From the NCBI GenBank assembly GCA_003963145.1, contig RXJJ01000017.1:26380-90379 (forward strand): a stretch of DNA of 64,000 nt, read 5' to 3'. The notes beneath the pieces were generated by a model. It was given only the letters and a program-made list of their open reading frames with translations. It was not told where the DNA came from and ran no database searches. The position numbers and the translations under genes were made by a program. Below are positions 17,689-27,370 of the stretch, piece by piece (within the stretch, counting starts at the first letter, position 1; each line of letters starts with the position of its first letter). The DNA comes from Bradyrhizobiaceae bacterium (GTDB lineage: Bacteria > Pseudomonadota > Alphaproteobacteria > Rhizobiales > Xanthobacteraceae).

Positions 17689-20424
17689 TCAGGCGACGGT
17701 CGCTTTGTCGGCCCGGTTGGACCGGATGAAATGTCCAATCTCGGCTGCGGGCTTGGGCTTGCTGAACAGATATCCCTGCATTTCCGTGCATCCGACCGCC
17801 AGCAGCATATCGCGCTGCGCCTTTGTCTCGACGCCTTCTGCGGTCGTATCCATGAGCTGAGCCGACGCGATATTGGCGACGGCCTGCACGATAGCCAACG
17901 ATCCGTTGGGCGTATCGATGCCTTCGACGAAACAGCGGTCGATCTTGATCTTGTCGAATGGAAAGCGCTGCAGATAACTCAGCGATGAGTAGCCGGTGCC
18001 AAAATCGTCAAGTGCGATACGAACACCCAGCGCGCGGAGCTGATGCAAAATGGCCAAGGCTTTTTCATCGTCGCGGATCAGGACTGCCTCAGTGATCTCA
18101 AGCTCCAGCCGTCCCGCGCCGAGACCGGATGACGCGAGCGCTCCCGCCACCTTGAGCGCGAACGTGTCATTCCTGAATTGAACCGGCGAAACGTTGACAG
18201 CCAGCTTTACATCCGCAGGCCAGGTTGCGGCTTCCGCACAGGCCGTCGTGAGAACCCATGCGCCGAGTTGATCGATCAGGCCGGTTTCCTCGGCGATCGG
18301 AATGAATTCGACGGGCGAAATCATTCCGCGCTCGGGATGACGCCAGCGTAACAGGGCTTCGCAGCCGGTGATGCCGTTGTCGGAAAGACGCGCGATGGGC
18401 TGATAGTAGACCTCGAAATTTCCATCGGCGAGGGCTTGCCGTAGTTCGGTCTCCATCGAGCGGCGGGCCTGGGCACGCGCATCCATATCGGCATGAAAAA
18501 AACGATAGGTCCGCCTGCCGTCCGCCTTGGCCGCGTACATGGCAAGGTCCGCATTCTTGAGCAACCCATCCAGTGTCGAGCCGTCCATGGGCGCCCGCGC
18601 AATGCCGATGCTGGCGTCGGTCGCGACATGATGACCGAGACAATAGTAAGGCCTGCGGATCGCTTCCTGCACCCTGATGACCAGGTCGGTCACATCCGAA
18701 ACAGAACCGGCAGATTTGCGGACGATCGCGAATTCATCGCCGCCAAGGCGCGCCACCAGATCGTCTTCGCTCGTGCATTGCTTCAGGCGCTGCGCCACGC
18801 CTTTGAGCAATTCATCTCCGACCGGATGACCGAGCGAGTCGTTGACTGTCTTGAATTCGTCAATGTCGATATAGAGCACTGCAATCTGGATGCCGGGCGA
18901 AATCTCTTTCAACATCGCCTCGAGCCGCTCGCGAAAGAGCGCACGGTTGGGAAGCCCCGTAAGAGCGTCGAAATGCGCCATATGCGCGATGCGCGCTTCC
19001 GACCGTCGGCGCTCGGTGATGTCTTCATGGGTCGAAACCCATCCTCCGTCTGCGACGGGCTGAAACGTCATCTGAATGGAGCGGCCATCGGGCATTTCGG
19101 CGATCACGACACGCGAAGGTTCGAGATCACGAACGATGCTGTTACAATATGCATCGACATCGCCGACAAAACTTCCGGTCAGCTTGCGATGGGCAACGAT
19201 ATCGCGAAACGTGCAACCCGGCTTGATCTCGTTCCGTGACAGTCCGTACATCTCAATATAACGATCGTTACACACCACAAGCTTCATCGAGGCGTCGAAC
19301 AGCAACAGACCCTGGTTCATGTTGTTGACTGCGGTGTCCAATCGCTGTTTTTCGAGCGCCAGCCTGCGCTGAGCCTTCTGGTGCTGATGCGATAATTGCC
19401 GAACCACCAGAAACAGCAATGTGGCGACAACCCAGGATGAAAGACCTGCGGCCAGGATTAGAAACCGGGTTTGCTCGCGCCAGTCGGACAGAACAGATGC
19501 TACCGTTGTCGTTGCGATCAGGACAATCGGATAATTACGCAACTGCCGTACGGCTGCCAGCCGGTCCTCCCCATCAACCGGGCTGACGATACGCATCGTC
19601 CCTTGTTTGGCTTTCGACAAGACGTTCTGGAACATCGGACCGTTGGAGAAATTGCGCCCGATCATCGACTCAACATGCGGATAACGGGCCAGCATGGTTC
19701 CATCGCGATGGAACATCGAAATTGCGGAATTGTCCCCAAACGACAACGATCCGAAGAATTTTTCGAACTGCTTCGGCTCGATGCCGCGGGAGACGACGCC
19801 CAGAAATTCATGATCAGGCCCCGTGACCTTGCGCACAAGCACGGTGGTCCAGGCGCCCGAAATACGGCTGACAAGTGACTCCAGCAGAAATTCACGCGAC
19901 GGATCGGTCTTGAAGGTCCGGAAATAGGAACGGTCCGCGACGTTGACGTCGGGTACGGGCCAGACATCCGAAGAATTTATGAGACGGCCTTCAGCATCGA
20001 ATATGTTGACAGCACCGATATAAGACAGCGCACGAATCTTGCCGTTCAGCATGTGGTGAACATCGCGCCCAGACATTATTCGCTCGAAGTCCGAACGCGT
20101 CTCGATGCCCATGGCCTTGATATAGGCGAGCACATCCTTCTGAATTACCTGCCCGTCCTCGAACTGCTGGTCGAAGTGCCGGGCAAGCAGCAGCAGCGTG
20201 TTCTCAAGTTCGCGGTTGGCATTCAGGATCGCGCGGTCACGAAAAGAACCGACCATGATGGCGGTACCGACGGCGATCATCGCGATCAGGAGGATTCCGG
20301 ACAACACGAGCCAGCGGATCGGCCCACGCCGAACCACATAGATATTTTCCGAGGAATCGTCATGAGCGGTCCGCTGACCGCCTCCAATTCCGATACCTGA
20401 CAGGAAAGTCTTTCCGAACGCCAT
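17689..20424 (-). CDS. membrane cyclic-di-GMP enzyme: dCache-PAS-GGDEF-EAL
   Basis: A 911-residue signalling protein. A cytoplasmic tail of about 35 residues, membrane helix about 36-60, a periplasmic dCache (PDC) sensor about 61-310, a second helix about 318-341, a PAS domain about 360-470 (GLLLFDASMKLVVCNDRYIEMY), GGDEF at 561-565 with LARLGGDEF-type context, and EAL at 689-691 within CEALLRW. Both active motifs are intact, so it may make and degrade c-di-GMP. The later EAL signatures (ELEITEAVL, DDFGTGYSSL, KIDRCFV) are also present. The sensor ligand is unknown. It ends 1 base after the PHA-family gene on the other strand. Confidence 0.93.
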   Translation of the reverse strand: MAFGKTFLSGIGIGGGQRTAHDDSSENIYVVRRGPIRWLVLSGILLIAMIAVGTAIMVGSFRDRAILNANRELENTLLLLARHFDQQFEDGQVIQKDVLAYIKAMGIETRSDFERIMSGRDVHHMLNGKIRALSYIGAVNIFDAEGRLINSSDVWPVPDVNVADRSYFRTFKTDPSREFLLESLVSRISGAWTTVLVRKVTGPDHEFLGVVSRGIEPKQFEKFFGSLSFGDNSAISMFHRDGTMLARYPHVESMIGRNFSNGPMFQNVLSKAKQGTMRIVSPVDGEDRLAAVRQLRNYPIVLIATTTVASVLSDWREQTRFLILAAGLSSWVVATLLFLVVRQLSHQHQKAQRRLALEKQRLDTAVNNMNQGLLLFDASMKLVVCNDRYIEMYGLSRNEIKPGCTFRDIVAHRKLTGSFVGDVDAYCNSIVRDLEPSRVVIAEMPDGRSIQMTFQPVADGGWVSTHEDITERRRSEARIAHMAHFDALTGLPNRALFRERLEAMLKEISPGIQIAVLYIDIDEFKTVNDSLGHPVGDELLKGVAQRLKQCTSEDDLVARLGGDEFAIVRKSAGSVSDVTDLVIRVQEAIRRPYYCLGHHVATDASIGIARAPMDGSTLDGLLKNADLAMYAAKADGRRTYRFFHADMDARAQARRSMETELRQALADGNFEVYYQPIARLSDNGITGCEALLRWRHPERGMISPVEFIPIAEETGLIDQLGAWVLTTACAEAATWPADVKLAVNVSPVQFRNDTFALKVAGALASSGLGAGRLELEITEAVLIRDDEKALAILHQLRALGVRIALDDFGTGYSSLSYLQRFPFDKIKIDRCFVEGIDTPNGSLAIVQAVANIASAQLMDTTAEGVETKAQRDMLLAVGCTEMQGYLFSKPKPAAEIGHFIRSNRADKATVA

Positions 20425-20518
20425 TGGCCCTCCACAGGTACCTATAGGGAACCACTGATGGAGGGCGGGTTAGCAATTCCAGTTAGTGAAGAGTTAATCA
20501 GATGCTGCAATCAGCGAG

Positions 20519-21901
20519 CTATTTTTGCTGAACCGATAATGTGTGCGCCAGCAAGGGCCGCACCGCCAGAGTGAACAGCGCGGCCGTTGCGCCAAGCGAT
20601 GCCACGATCAAAAAGAATGCCGGCTGCGAGAACTTTTCCCACAGGCCGCCGAGATAACCTGCCAGAAAATTTCCGGCGAAGATGCTGGTGAACCATATAG
20701 CCATCAGCGACGAGCGGGAGCCGCTTGGCGCAATTGAGGACATCAGCGAAATTCCAATGGGTGAAAAATAAAGCTCTGCAACGGTCACAATGGCGAAGAA
20801 AATCAGCAACCACAACCAGTTGACCGGTTGCGCACCGGCCCACGAAAGCGCGGCTAGAAGAATGTAGGCGAGAGAAAGGATCAGGCATCCGGTCGTCAAT
20901 TTCGCGATCGTCGAGGGCTCGCGGCCTTTTTTGGCAAACAGCGACCAGAGCGCGACAAGAACCGGCGTGATGAGAAAGATCAAAATCGGATTGAATGATT
21001 GAAACCAGGTAACTGGAATCGTGCCTTTCCAGAACAGAAGATTCACCTCGCGATCCACCGCCTGACGAATCCAGATCGCGATGGTGTTGCCCTGTTGCTC
21101 GTAGGCCGCCCACCAGAGAGCCGACGGAATAAAGAGTATGAACAGGCTCGCGAACGAAGCCTTTCTCTGACTGCGGCTTGCTTCATCCGGCGCGGCCTTC
21201 TGTACCGGCGGCGCCTTCGGAAGCCACGATGTTCCCGCCAGATAGGTTACCATGCCGATCGTCATGCCGACACCGGCACTGATAAACCCGTAATGCCAGT
21301 CGATGCGCTCGCCGAGATAACCACAGATGAGAGGCGCGAAGAACGCACCGATATTGATGCCAACATAGAAGATCGAATAAGCGCGATCGACGCGATGATC
21401 GCCGGGACCGTACAACTCGCCAACCTGCGTGGTGACGTTGGGTTTGAAGATGCCAACGCCCAGCACAAGAACGATCAGCGCCACAAGAAACATCCGGTCC
21501 CATGCCATCATGAAATGGCCGGCAACCATGAGCGATGCGCCGAGGAGAACGGTCGGCGTCCGCCCGATGAAACGGTCCGCCAGGATGCCGCCGAGTATCG
21601 GCGTCAGATAGGCGAAGCCCGTATAGAAGCCATAGATTTCCGAAGCGAAGGCCTGATCGCTGAGCCGGCCGAACAGGGATTCGAGACCACCGCGCAGAGC
21701 ATTCAGACCGATAACGTCACGCGCCTTGTCGGGCCTGAGCAGATCCCCAACCATGTACAGGACAAGCAGCGAACGCATGCCGTAATAGGAAAACCGCTCC
21801 CACATTTCCGTTCCGAACAGAAAAGTGAGGCCCGGCGGGTGGCCGAATAAAGACGCTTCGCGTTCGCGTGAATGCGGCCGATCTGCGGGTGAATGACTCA
21901 T
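20519..21901 (-). CDS. proton-dependent oligopeptide transporter (POT/PTR2)
   Basis: A 460-residue major facilitator with about 12-14 membrane helices. Family signatures: TEMWERFSYYGMR at about residues 31-43 (the ExxERFxYY motif for proton coupling) and the GIFKPNVTTQVGELYG signature near residue 150. It is expected to import di- and tripeptides with protons across the inner membrane. It is monocistronic between the GGDEF-EAL gene and the sugar-acid operon and bears no obvious relation to either. Substrate range cannot be read from the sequence. Confidence 0.92.
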   Translation of the reverse strand: MSHSPADRPHSREREASLFGHPPGLTFLFGTEMWERFSYYGMRSLLVLYMVGDLLRPDKARDVIGLNALRGGLESLFGRLSDQAFASEIYGFYTGFAYLTPILGGILADRFIGRTPTVLLGASLMVAGHFMMAWDRMFLVALIVLVLGVGIFKPNVTTQVGELYGPGDHRVDRAYSIFYVGINIGAFFAPLICGYLGERIDWHYGFISAGVGMTIGMVTYLAGTSWLPKAPPVQKAAPDEASRSQRKASFASLFILFIPSALWWAAYEQQGNTIAIWIRQAVDREVNLLFWKGTIPVTWFQSFNPILIFLITPVLVALWSLFAKKGREPSTIAKLTTGCLILSLAYILLAALSWAGAQPVNWLWLLIFFAIVTVAELYFSPIGISLMSSIAPSGSRSSLMAIWFTSIFAGNFLAGYLGGLWEKFSQPAFFLIVASLGATAALFTLAVRPLLAHTLSVQQK

Positions 21902-21998
21902 GCCTGAGACAGGGAACGCGACATTCGCGCCTGACGCAAGAGCAAACGCGAATCACAAACTCATCGCGCCAATTTCAAGCCAGCATTTCCGCACCCGA

Positions 21999-23123
21999 TT
22001 AACTCCACGCCTCGGCGTCAAACTTGGCGATGGCCTTCTCGTCGAAAGCATAGCCAAGGCCCGGATCGGTCGGCAGCGCGAGACCCCTGCCCGGCACGAC
22101 CTTCACCTGCCGATCGATGATCTTGCGGAAATTGAGCACCTGATCGTCGGCGAAATATTCCACCATTTCGCCATTGGGAAGCGCGGCGACAAGATGCAGA
22201 TGCAGGTCGTGAAACCAGTGCGGACACATATTGACGCCGTAGCAATCGGCCATCGCCGCGATTTTCCTGAACTCGGTGATGCCGCCACAAACCGCCGCGT
22301 CGGTTTGCAAAATCGCCGCGCCGCCCTTGTCGAGCAACTCCTTGTGGCGCCAGCGTCCGGCCTCGATCTCGCCGGTCGCGACATTGATATTGATACGCTC
22401 GGCGAGTTTAGCGTGATTGTCGATCTGGTCGGGGCTGAACGGCTCCTCGATCCAGTAGGGATCATAATCGGCGAAGCGCTCGCAGTAACGCAAGGCTGTC
22501 GGTACGTCGTGCCAGGCGTTGTTGGCGTCGAGCAAAAGCAGCGCATCGGGCCCGATGGCCTTGCGCGCAGCAGCGACACGTTTTTCTTCCCCATTCGGAT
22601 CCTCGCGCCCAACCTTCATCTTCACACCCTGCAAACCGAGCGCGAGATAGGACGCCATTTCTTCGCCGAGCATCTGCGGCGTCTTGCCCTCGAGATAATA
22701 GCCGCCGCTTCCGTAAGCGGGAACCGGATCGCGGGTCGCGGCGCCGAGATAGCGATAAAGCGGCAGCTTCGCTGCCTGCGCATTGACGTCCCACAATGCG
22801 ATGTCGAGAATGCTGAGTGCGCGCATCACCGAGCCAGCGCGGCCGTGCAGCAGCACGTCCTGGTACATTTCCTTCCAGAGCAGCTCCACCTCGGTCGATT
22901 CCTTGCCGATCAGATTCGGCGCAAGAAGATCGCGTACAGCAAGCGTCACCACCTTGCCGCCGAAATTGCCCGCATAGCAATGGCCAATGCCTTCCAGCCC
23001 GTCTTCCGTCCTGATCTTCACCAGCGCATAATCGCGCGCCAGCACCTGACGGTTGGCGAACGCGGTCGGCCGGTCCAGCGGAACGCGCACGGTGCGGGCC
23101 TGCACCGAAACAATTCGAGCCAT
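21999..23123 (-). CDS. mandelate racemase/muconate lactonizing (enolase superfamily) sugar-acid dehydratase
   Basis: A 374-residue enolase-superfamily enzyme. The KxK base pair is Lys168-Met-Lys170 (GVKMKVG), metal ligands are Asp199, Glu226 and Glu252, and the opposite-face base is the Asp275/His302 dyad (ILQTDAAVCGG, CPHWFHD). That set places it in the mandelate racemase subgroup, most of which dehydrate acid sugars to 2-keto-3-deoxy acids. It is the last gene of the ten-gene operon, 35 bases after the IlvD-type dehydratase, so the operon has two unrelated dehydratases. The specific substrate is not identifiable. Confidence 0.88.
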   Translation of the reverse strand: MARIVSVQARTVRVPLDRPTAFANRQVLARDYALVKIRTEDGLEGIGHCYAGNFGGKVVTLAVRDLLAPNLIGKESTEVELLWKEMYQDVLLHGRAGSVMRALSILDIALWDVNAQAAKLPLYRYLGAATRDPVPAYGSGGYYLEGKTPQMLGEEMASYLALGLQGVKMKVGREDPNGEEKRVAAARKAIGPDALLLLDANNAWHDVPTALRYCERFADYDPYWIEEPFSPDQIDNHAKLAERININVATGEIEAGRWRHKELLDKGGAAILQTDAAVCGGITEFRKIAAMADCYGVNMCPHWFHDLHLHLVAALPNGEMVEYFADDQVLNFRKIIDRQVKVVPGRGLALPTDPGLGYAFDEKAIAKFDAEAWS

Positions 23124-23158
23124 AGTCCTTCACTCCCGGTTTATGCTTGTTGGCACGA

Positions 23159-24862
23159 TCAGGTCGCGCGTGGATCTTTGATCAGAAAATCAAAGTCGCA
23201 GCCCTGATCGGCCTGCAACACAGTGTCGATGTAAAGTTTGGCGTAGCCGCGCTTGGGCGACGCTTTCGCGGGCGGCTGAGCCTTGGCGCGGCGCTCGAGC
23301 TCAGCCGCATCGACAAGCAGTTCGATGGAGCGGCCCGGCACATCGAGACGGATCATGTCACCGTTTTGCACCAGCGCCAGCGGCCCGCCGACGGCGGATT
23401 CCGGCGTGATGTGCAGGACGATGGTCCCGAATGCGGTACCGCTCATGCGCGCATCGGACATGCGCACCATGTCTTTCACGCCCGCGCGTGCCAGCTTTTT
23501 CGGAATCGGCAGATAGCCTGCCTCCGGCATGCCGGGTGCACCTTTCGGACCGGCATTGCGCAGCACCAGAATATCGTCCGCCTTGACGTCGAGATCGGGA
23601 GAATCGACCCGCGTGGTCATGTCCTCAACCGAGTCGAACACGACGGCGCGGCCGGTATGAACCATCAGTTCCTTGCTCGCCGCCGACTGCTTGATCACCG
23701 CACCACGCGGTGCGAGATTTCCTCGTAGCACGGCGATGGCGCCCTGCGCTTTTAAGGGTTTGTCCCGGGTGCGAATGACATCCTGATTGGGCACCTCTTC
23801 CGCGCGCTCAATCACGTCGCCAATCGTTCCGCCGCCGACCACCGGCGCATCGAGCCGCAAAAGGTCGCGCAGTTCGCGCATCAGGCGCGGCATTCCACCG
23901 GCATGATGGAAATGCTCCATGTAATGCTGGCCGGAGGGTTTCAGATTGACCAGCACCGGGACATCCCGGGCAAGCCTGTCGAGCATATCGAGATCGAGCT
24001 TGAGCCCGGCGCGCCCGGCGATTGCGGCGAGATGCACCACGCCGTTGGTCGAGCCACCGATCGATTGCAAAATGACCAGCGCGTTGTGGATCGAATCCTC
24101 CGTGATAAGTTCACTCGGGCGCGGCGTATCGGACACCGCCATTTCGGCGGCGCGTTTGCCGGTTGCCTCGGCGAGACGGCGGCGCTCCGCATGGGTTGCC
24201 GGAACGGCGGCTGTGTAAGGCAACGACAGGCCCATCGCCTCGGTTATGCAGGCCATGGTACTGGCGGTGCCCATCACCATGCAGGTGCCGACAGAGGGCG
24301 CGAGACGCGCATTGATGATTTCGATCTCGTCGCCATCGATGTCGCCGGCGCGATGGCCGCCCCACATCCTGCGGCAATCGGTGCAGGCACCGAGCACTTC
24401 GCCGCGATGATGACCGACCACCATCGGCCCGACGGGCAGAACAATGGCAGGCAGATCAGCGGACGCCGCCGCCATGATCTGCGCCGGCAGCGTCTTGTCA
24501 CAGCCGCCAATGACGATGACCGAATCCATCGGCTGTGCGCGGATCATCTCTTCGGTGTCCATCGCCATCAAATTGCGCAGGAACATCGATGTCGGGTGCG
24601 CGAAGCTCTCGTGAATGGTGATGGTCGGAAACACCATCGGCATGCCGCCGGCCAGCATCACGCCGCGCTTCGCTGCCTCGATCAGGTCAGGCACGTTGCC
24701 GTGGCACGGATTGAAATCGCTGTAGGTGTTGGTGATGCCGACAATCGGCCGGTCCAGAGCGTCGTCGGAATAGCCCATCGCCTTGATAAAGACCTTGCGC
24801 AGAAACAGCGAAAACTCCTGATCGCCGTAACTGGTCAAGCCTTTGCGCATACCGCGTGCCAT
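23159..24862 (-). CDS. IlvD/Edd family sugar-acid dehydratase, [2Fe-2S] type
   Basis: A 567-residue dehydratase. Cys53 (NPCHGN), Cys121 (GGCDKT) and Cys194 (VGTCMVMG) are the cluster ligands; their spacing (68 and 73) equals what I recall for the Rhizobium L-arabinonate dehydratase (59/127/200). GACTDCRRMW at 158-167 is also typical of the pentonate/hexonate dehydratases rather than of valine-pathway IlvD. Expected reaction: loss of water from an aldonate to a 2-keto-3-deoxy acid. The ATG at 24862 (AAAAGG upstream) is preferred to the longer frame, which overlaps the DHDPS-like gene. Substrate undetermined. Confidence 0.88.
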   Translation of the reverse strand: MARGMRKGLTSYGDQEFSLFLRKVFIKAMGYSDDALDRPIVGITNTYSDFNPCHGNVPDLIEAAKRGVMLAGGMPMVFPTITIHESFAHPTSMFLRNLMAMDTEEMIRAQPMDSVIVIGGCDKTLPAQIMAAASADLPAIVLPVGPMVVGHHRGEVLGACTDCRRMWGGHRAGDIDGDEIEIINARLAPSVGTCMVMGTASTMACITEAMGLSLPYTAAVPATHAERRRLAEATGKRAAEMAVSDTPRPSELITEDSIHNALVILQSIGGSTNGVVHLAAIAGRAGLKLDLDMLDRLARDVPVLVNLKPSGQHYMEHFHHAGGMPRLMRELRDLLRLDAPVVGGGTIGDVIERAEEVPNQDVIRTRDKPLKAQGAIAVLRGNLAPRGAVIKQSAASKELMVHTGRAVVFDSVEDMTTRVDSPDLDVKADDILVLRNAGPKGAPGMPEAGYLPIPKKLARAGVKDMVRMSDARMSGTAFGTIVLHITPESAVGGPLALVQNGDMIRLDVPGRSIELLVDAAELERRAKAQPPAKASPKRGYAKLYIDTVLQADQGCDFDFLIKDPRAT

Positions 24863-24890
24863 GATGATGGGCCTTTTCTGAATGCTCTCG

Positions 24891-25820
24891 TTACAGTTTC
24901 GCGCGCAAATCGTGTCTCGCCACCCGCGAAAGAAGATAGTCGACTTCCGCCTTGGCGGCGGCGGTGAGACCGGCGCCAGGCTTGCGCTGCGCGTCGGAGG
25001 CAATCGCGCCGCGTTTTTGCAGAACGTATTTGCGGGTGGCAAGGCCGACGCCCTGCTGCTGCTCGTAGCGAACCAGCGGGAGGTGTGCGTCGAACAGATC
25101 GTGCGCCTCGTCGCGCTTGCCCTGCTGCGAAAGCTTGACGACATCGACCAGCATGTCTGGGAACGCATAACCGGTCATTGCGCCGTCCGCGCCGCGCTCC
25201 ATCTCGAAATCGAGGAACAGCCCGCCGTTCCCGCACAGGATCGAGATGGGACGCATCGAACCGTCTTTCTGGAATCCACGTATCGTGCTGATCTTCTCAA
25301 GACCCGGCCAATCCTCGTGCTTGAGCATCACGCAGGAGGAGTGGTTCTGCACAATCTGGCGGATCACCTTCGGCGTGATAACGACCGACAGCGTCAACGG
25401 ATAATCCTGCAACACCCACGGAATATCGTCGCCGATGGCTTCGACAGCTTGCGCGAAGTAAGTCGTAATTTGATCGTCGGTGCGCAGGCTCGGGATCGGC
25501 GCGATCATCACGCACGCCGCGCCGGCATCCATCGACGCCTTGGCGAGCGAACGCATCGCGGCAAAGCCCGGTGCGGAAACGCCGACCACCACCGGGATGT
25601 TTCCGGCCCGTTTCACCACACGCCGGACAACCTCCAGAGATTCTTCCGGCTCCAGCTTCGGCGCTTCACCCATGATACCGAGAATGGTCATGCCGGTCAC
25701 GCCGCACTTCAGATAGAAGTCGGTCATGCGATCGATCGACTCGACGTCGAGCCGGCCGTCGGGATGGAACGGCGTCGCAGCGATGGTGTAAACGCCGGAG
25801 GCCTGTGCAGTCAGAGCCAT
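24891..25820 (-). CDS. DHDPS-family 2-keto-3-deoxy acid lyase/dehydratase
   Basis: A 309-residue class I aldolase-fold protein. The Schiff-base lysine is Lys167 (VMLKHED) and the catalytic tyrosine Tyr140 (LQDYPLTL). True dihydrodipicolinate synthases read YNxP and KE/KDS there, so this is a catabolic member, of the kind that dehydrates L-2-keto-3-deoxyarabonate or cleaves 2-keto-3-deoxy acids to pyruvate and an aldehyde; its length equals that of the KDA dehydratases. It would act directly on the product of the neighbouring dehydratases. The start at 25820 replaces a longer frame overlapping the RraA-like gene. Confidence 0.85.
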   Translation of the reverse strand: MALTAQASGVYTIAATPFHPDGRLDVESIDRMTDFYLKCGVTGMTILGIMGEAPKLEPEESLEVVRRVVKRAGNIPVVVGVSAPGFAAMRSLAKASMDAGAACVMIAPIPSLRTDDQITTYFAQAVEAIGDDIPWVLQDYPLTLSVVITPKVIRQIVQNHSSCVMLKHEDWPGLEKISTIRGFQKDGSMRPISILCGNGGLFLDFEMERGADGAMTGYAFPDMLVDVVKLSQQGKRDEAHDLFDAHLPLVRYEQQQGVGLATRKYVLQKRGAIASDAQRKPGAGLTAAAKAEVDYLLSRVARHDLRAKL

Positions 25821-25824
25821 AGTC

Positions 25825-26556
25825 TTATGCCTTCTTGGTTGCCTCGTAGCGGGCCTTGTTGGCGTCATTCGGCGGATAGAGACCGGGCAGCGGCGTGCCC
25901 TTTTCCACTTCGGACATGATCCACGCTTCCAGCCGCTCCTGTTCCGGAGCTGCCGCAACGACGTCATCGACAAGATCCGCCGGAATCAGAACTGCGCCAT
26001 CACCGTCGATGGAAATAACGTCGTTCGGAAATACCGCGACGCCGCCGCAGGCAATCGGCTCCTGCCAGCTGACGAACGTAAGCCCCGTCACGGAGGCCGG
26101 TGCGGCAGCGCCCTGGCACCAGATCGGCAGGCCGGTCGACAACACGCCGGTCACATCGCGCATCACGCCATCCGTCACCAGCGCGGCAACACCGCGCTTG
26201 GCCATGCGTGCACAAAGAATGTCCCCGAAAATGCCGGCATCCGTGACGCCCATCGCATCCGCCACGGTGACGCAACCTTCCGGCATCGCCTCGATGGCGG
26301 CGCGGGTCGAAATCGGCGCACCCCATGAGGCGGGCGTGGCCAGATCTTCGCGGGCCGGAACGAAGCGAAGCGTGAAGGCGCGGCCGATGACGCGCTTCTG
26401 GCCCGGTTTCAGTTCCCGCGCGCCGCGAATCCACACATTGCGCAATCCCTTTTTCAGAAGGATCGTGGTGATCGTTGCGTTGGCGGCCTTGGACAGGACG
26501 TCGATCACCTTCTGGTCCAGCGGCAGAGTTGCTGGAAAATTCTTGGGGTCCATCAT
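25825..26556 (-). CDS. RraA-like family protein (HMG/CHA aldolase fold)
   Basis: A 243-residue protein of the RraA/4-hydroxy-4-methyl-2-oxoglutarate aldolase superfamily. The core GDILCARMAKRGVAALVTDG at 111-130 and Arg133-Asp134 correspond to the pyruvate- and metal-binding motif. The acidic residue normally two positions after Arg-Asp is Gly137 here, so aldolase chemistry by the known mechanism may be altered. Annotation pipelines often call this subgroup ribonuclease regulator RraA, but its operon setting argues for a catabolic step such as a keto-acid decarboxylation, hydrolysis or retro-aldol. Two adjacent ATGs (26556, 26553) are both possible. Confidence 0.75.
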   Translation of the reverse strand: MMDPKNFPATLPLDQKVIDVLSKAANATITTILLKKGLRNVWIRGARELKPGQKRVIGRAFTLRFVPAREDLATPASWGAPISTRAAIEAMPEGCVTVADAMGVTDAGIFGDILCARMAKRGVAALVTDGVMRDVTGVLSTGLPIWCQGAAAPASVTGLTFVSWQEPIACGGVAVFPNDVISIDGDGAVLIPADLVDDVVAAAPEQERLEAWIMSEVEKGTPLPGLYPPNDANKARYEATKKA

Positions 26557-26570
26557 TAAAGTCGATCCTT

Positions 26571-27350
26571 TCAGATGCTGGTGATGAAGCCGCCATCCAC
26601 GCGGATGGTCGAGCCGTTCAAATAGGAAGCACGCGTGGATGCGAGGAACGCGACAACGTCGGCATATTCCTCAGGCTTGCCATAACGGCCAGCCGGGATG
26701 GATGCCGTGCTTTCGGCAGACACCTGCTCGACCGGGCGATTTTCGCGCTTGGCCTTGGCTTCGTCGAGAAACTTGATGCGGTCGGTCGCGATCCGGCCCG
26801 GCAGAACGATGTTGGCGGTAATTCCGTCGCCGCCGACTTCACGCGCCAGCGTTTTCGACCAGCCGACAAGCGACAGGCGTAGAGCGTTCGAAATGCCGAG
26901 ATTGGGAATGGGCGACACCACGCCGGACGAGGTGCTGGTGATGATGCGGCCCCACTTCTTCTTTCGCATGCCGGGCAGCACGCGGTCGGTAATCGCAATC
27001 ACCGACAGCACCATTTGCTGGAAGCTCTTGGTCCAGAGGGCCGGGTCCTGTCCCGAAGCCGGAGTCGGCGGCGGCCCGCCGGTGTTATTGACGAGGATAT
27101 CCACCGGACCGAACGCAGCTTCGATCTTTGCAATGTTGCCATCAATAACAGAGAGGTCGGAGAGATCCCATGGCAGAGCAAGTCCCTTTCCGCCTTTCAG
27201 GGACGAAGCTGTTTTCTCTACCGCCGCCGCGTCGATATCGCCGACCGCGACATTGGCGCCTTCCTGCGCGAGCTGACGCGCGATCGCGCTGCCGAGACCA
27301 CCGCCCCCGCCGAGAACCAGCGCTGTTTTGCCTTCAATGCCGAGATCCAT
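26571..27350 (-). CDS. SDR family oxidoreductase lacking the classical YxxxK motif
   Basis: A 259-residue short-chain dehydrogenase fold. The nucleotide-binding loop GGGGGLGSA (14-22), the NNTGG block (88-92) and the C-terminal RVDGGF are normal. At the active site the Ser of TSTSSG is kept, but where Tyr-x3-Lys should stand the sequence reads LGISNALR (151-158). A known branch of SDR proteins has this SN..R pattern followed by WxKTLAREV; its chemistry is unclear to me. Asp38-Ile-Asp40 after the second strand suggests NAD(H) preference. It lies between the RraA-like and hydroxyacid dehydrogenase genes in one operon. Confidence 0.82.
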   Translation of the reverse strand: MDLGIEGKTALVLGGGGGLGSAIARQLAQEGANVAVGDIDAAAVEKTASSLKGGKGLALPWDLSDLSVIDGNIAKIEAAFGPVDILVNNTGGPPPTPASGQDPALWTKSFQQMVLSVIAITDRVLPGMRKKKWGRIITSTSSGVVSPIPNLGISNALRLSLVGWSKTLAREVGGDGITANIVLPGRIATDRIKFLDEAKAKRENRPVEQVSAESTASIPAGRYGKPEEYADVVAFLASTRASYLNGSTIRVDGGFITSI

Positions 27351-27370
27351 CTTTACGCACTCCGTTTCTT

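Noticed and set aside
20442..20466. GGAAC-N16-GTTA on the plus strand
   Set aside because: It points into the 3' side of no plus-strand gene; both neighbouring genes are on the minus strand, so it is probably coincidental.
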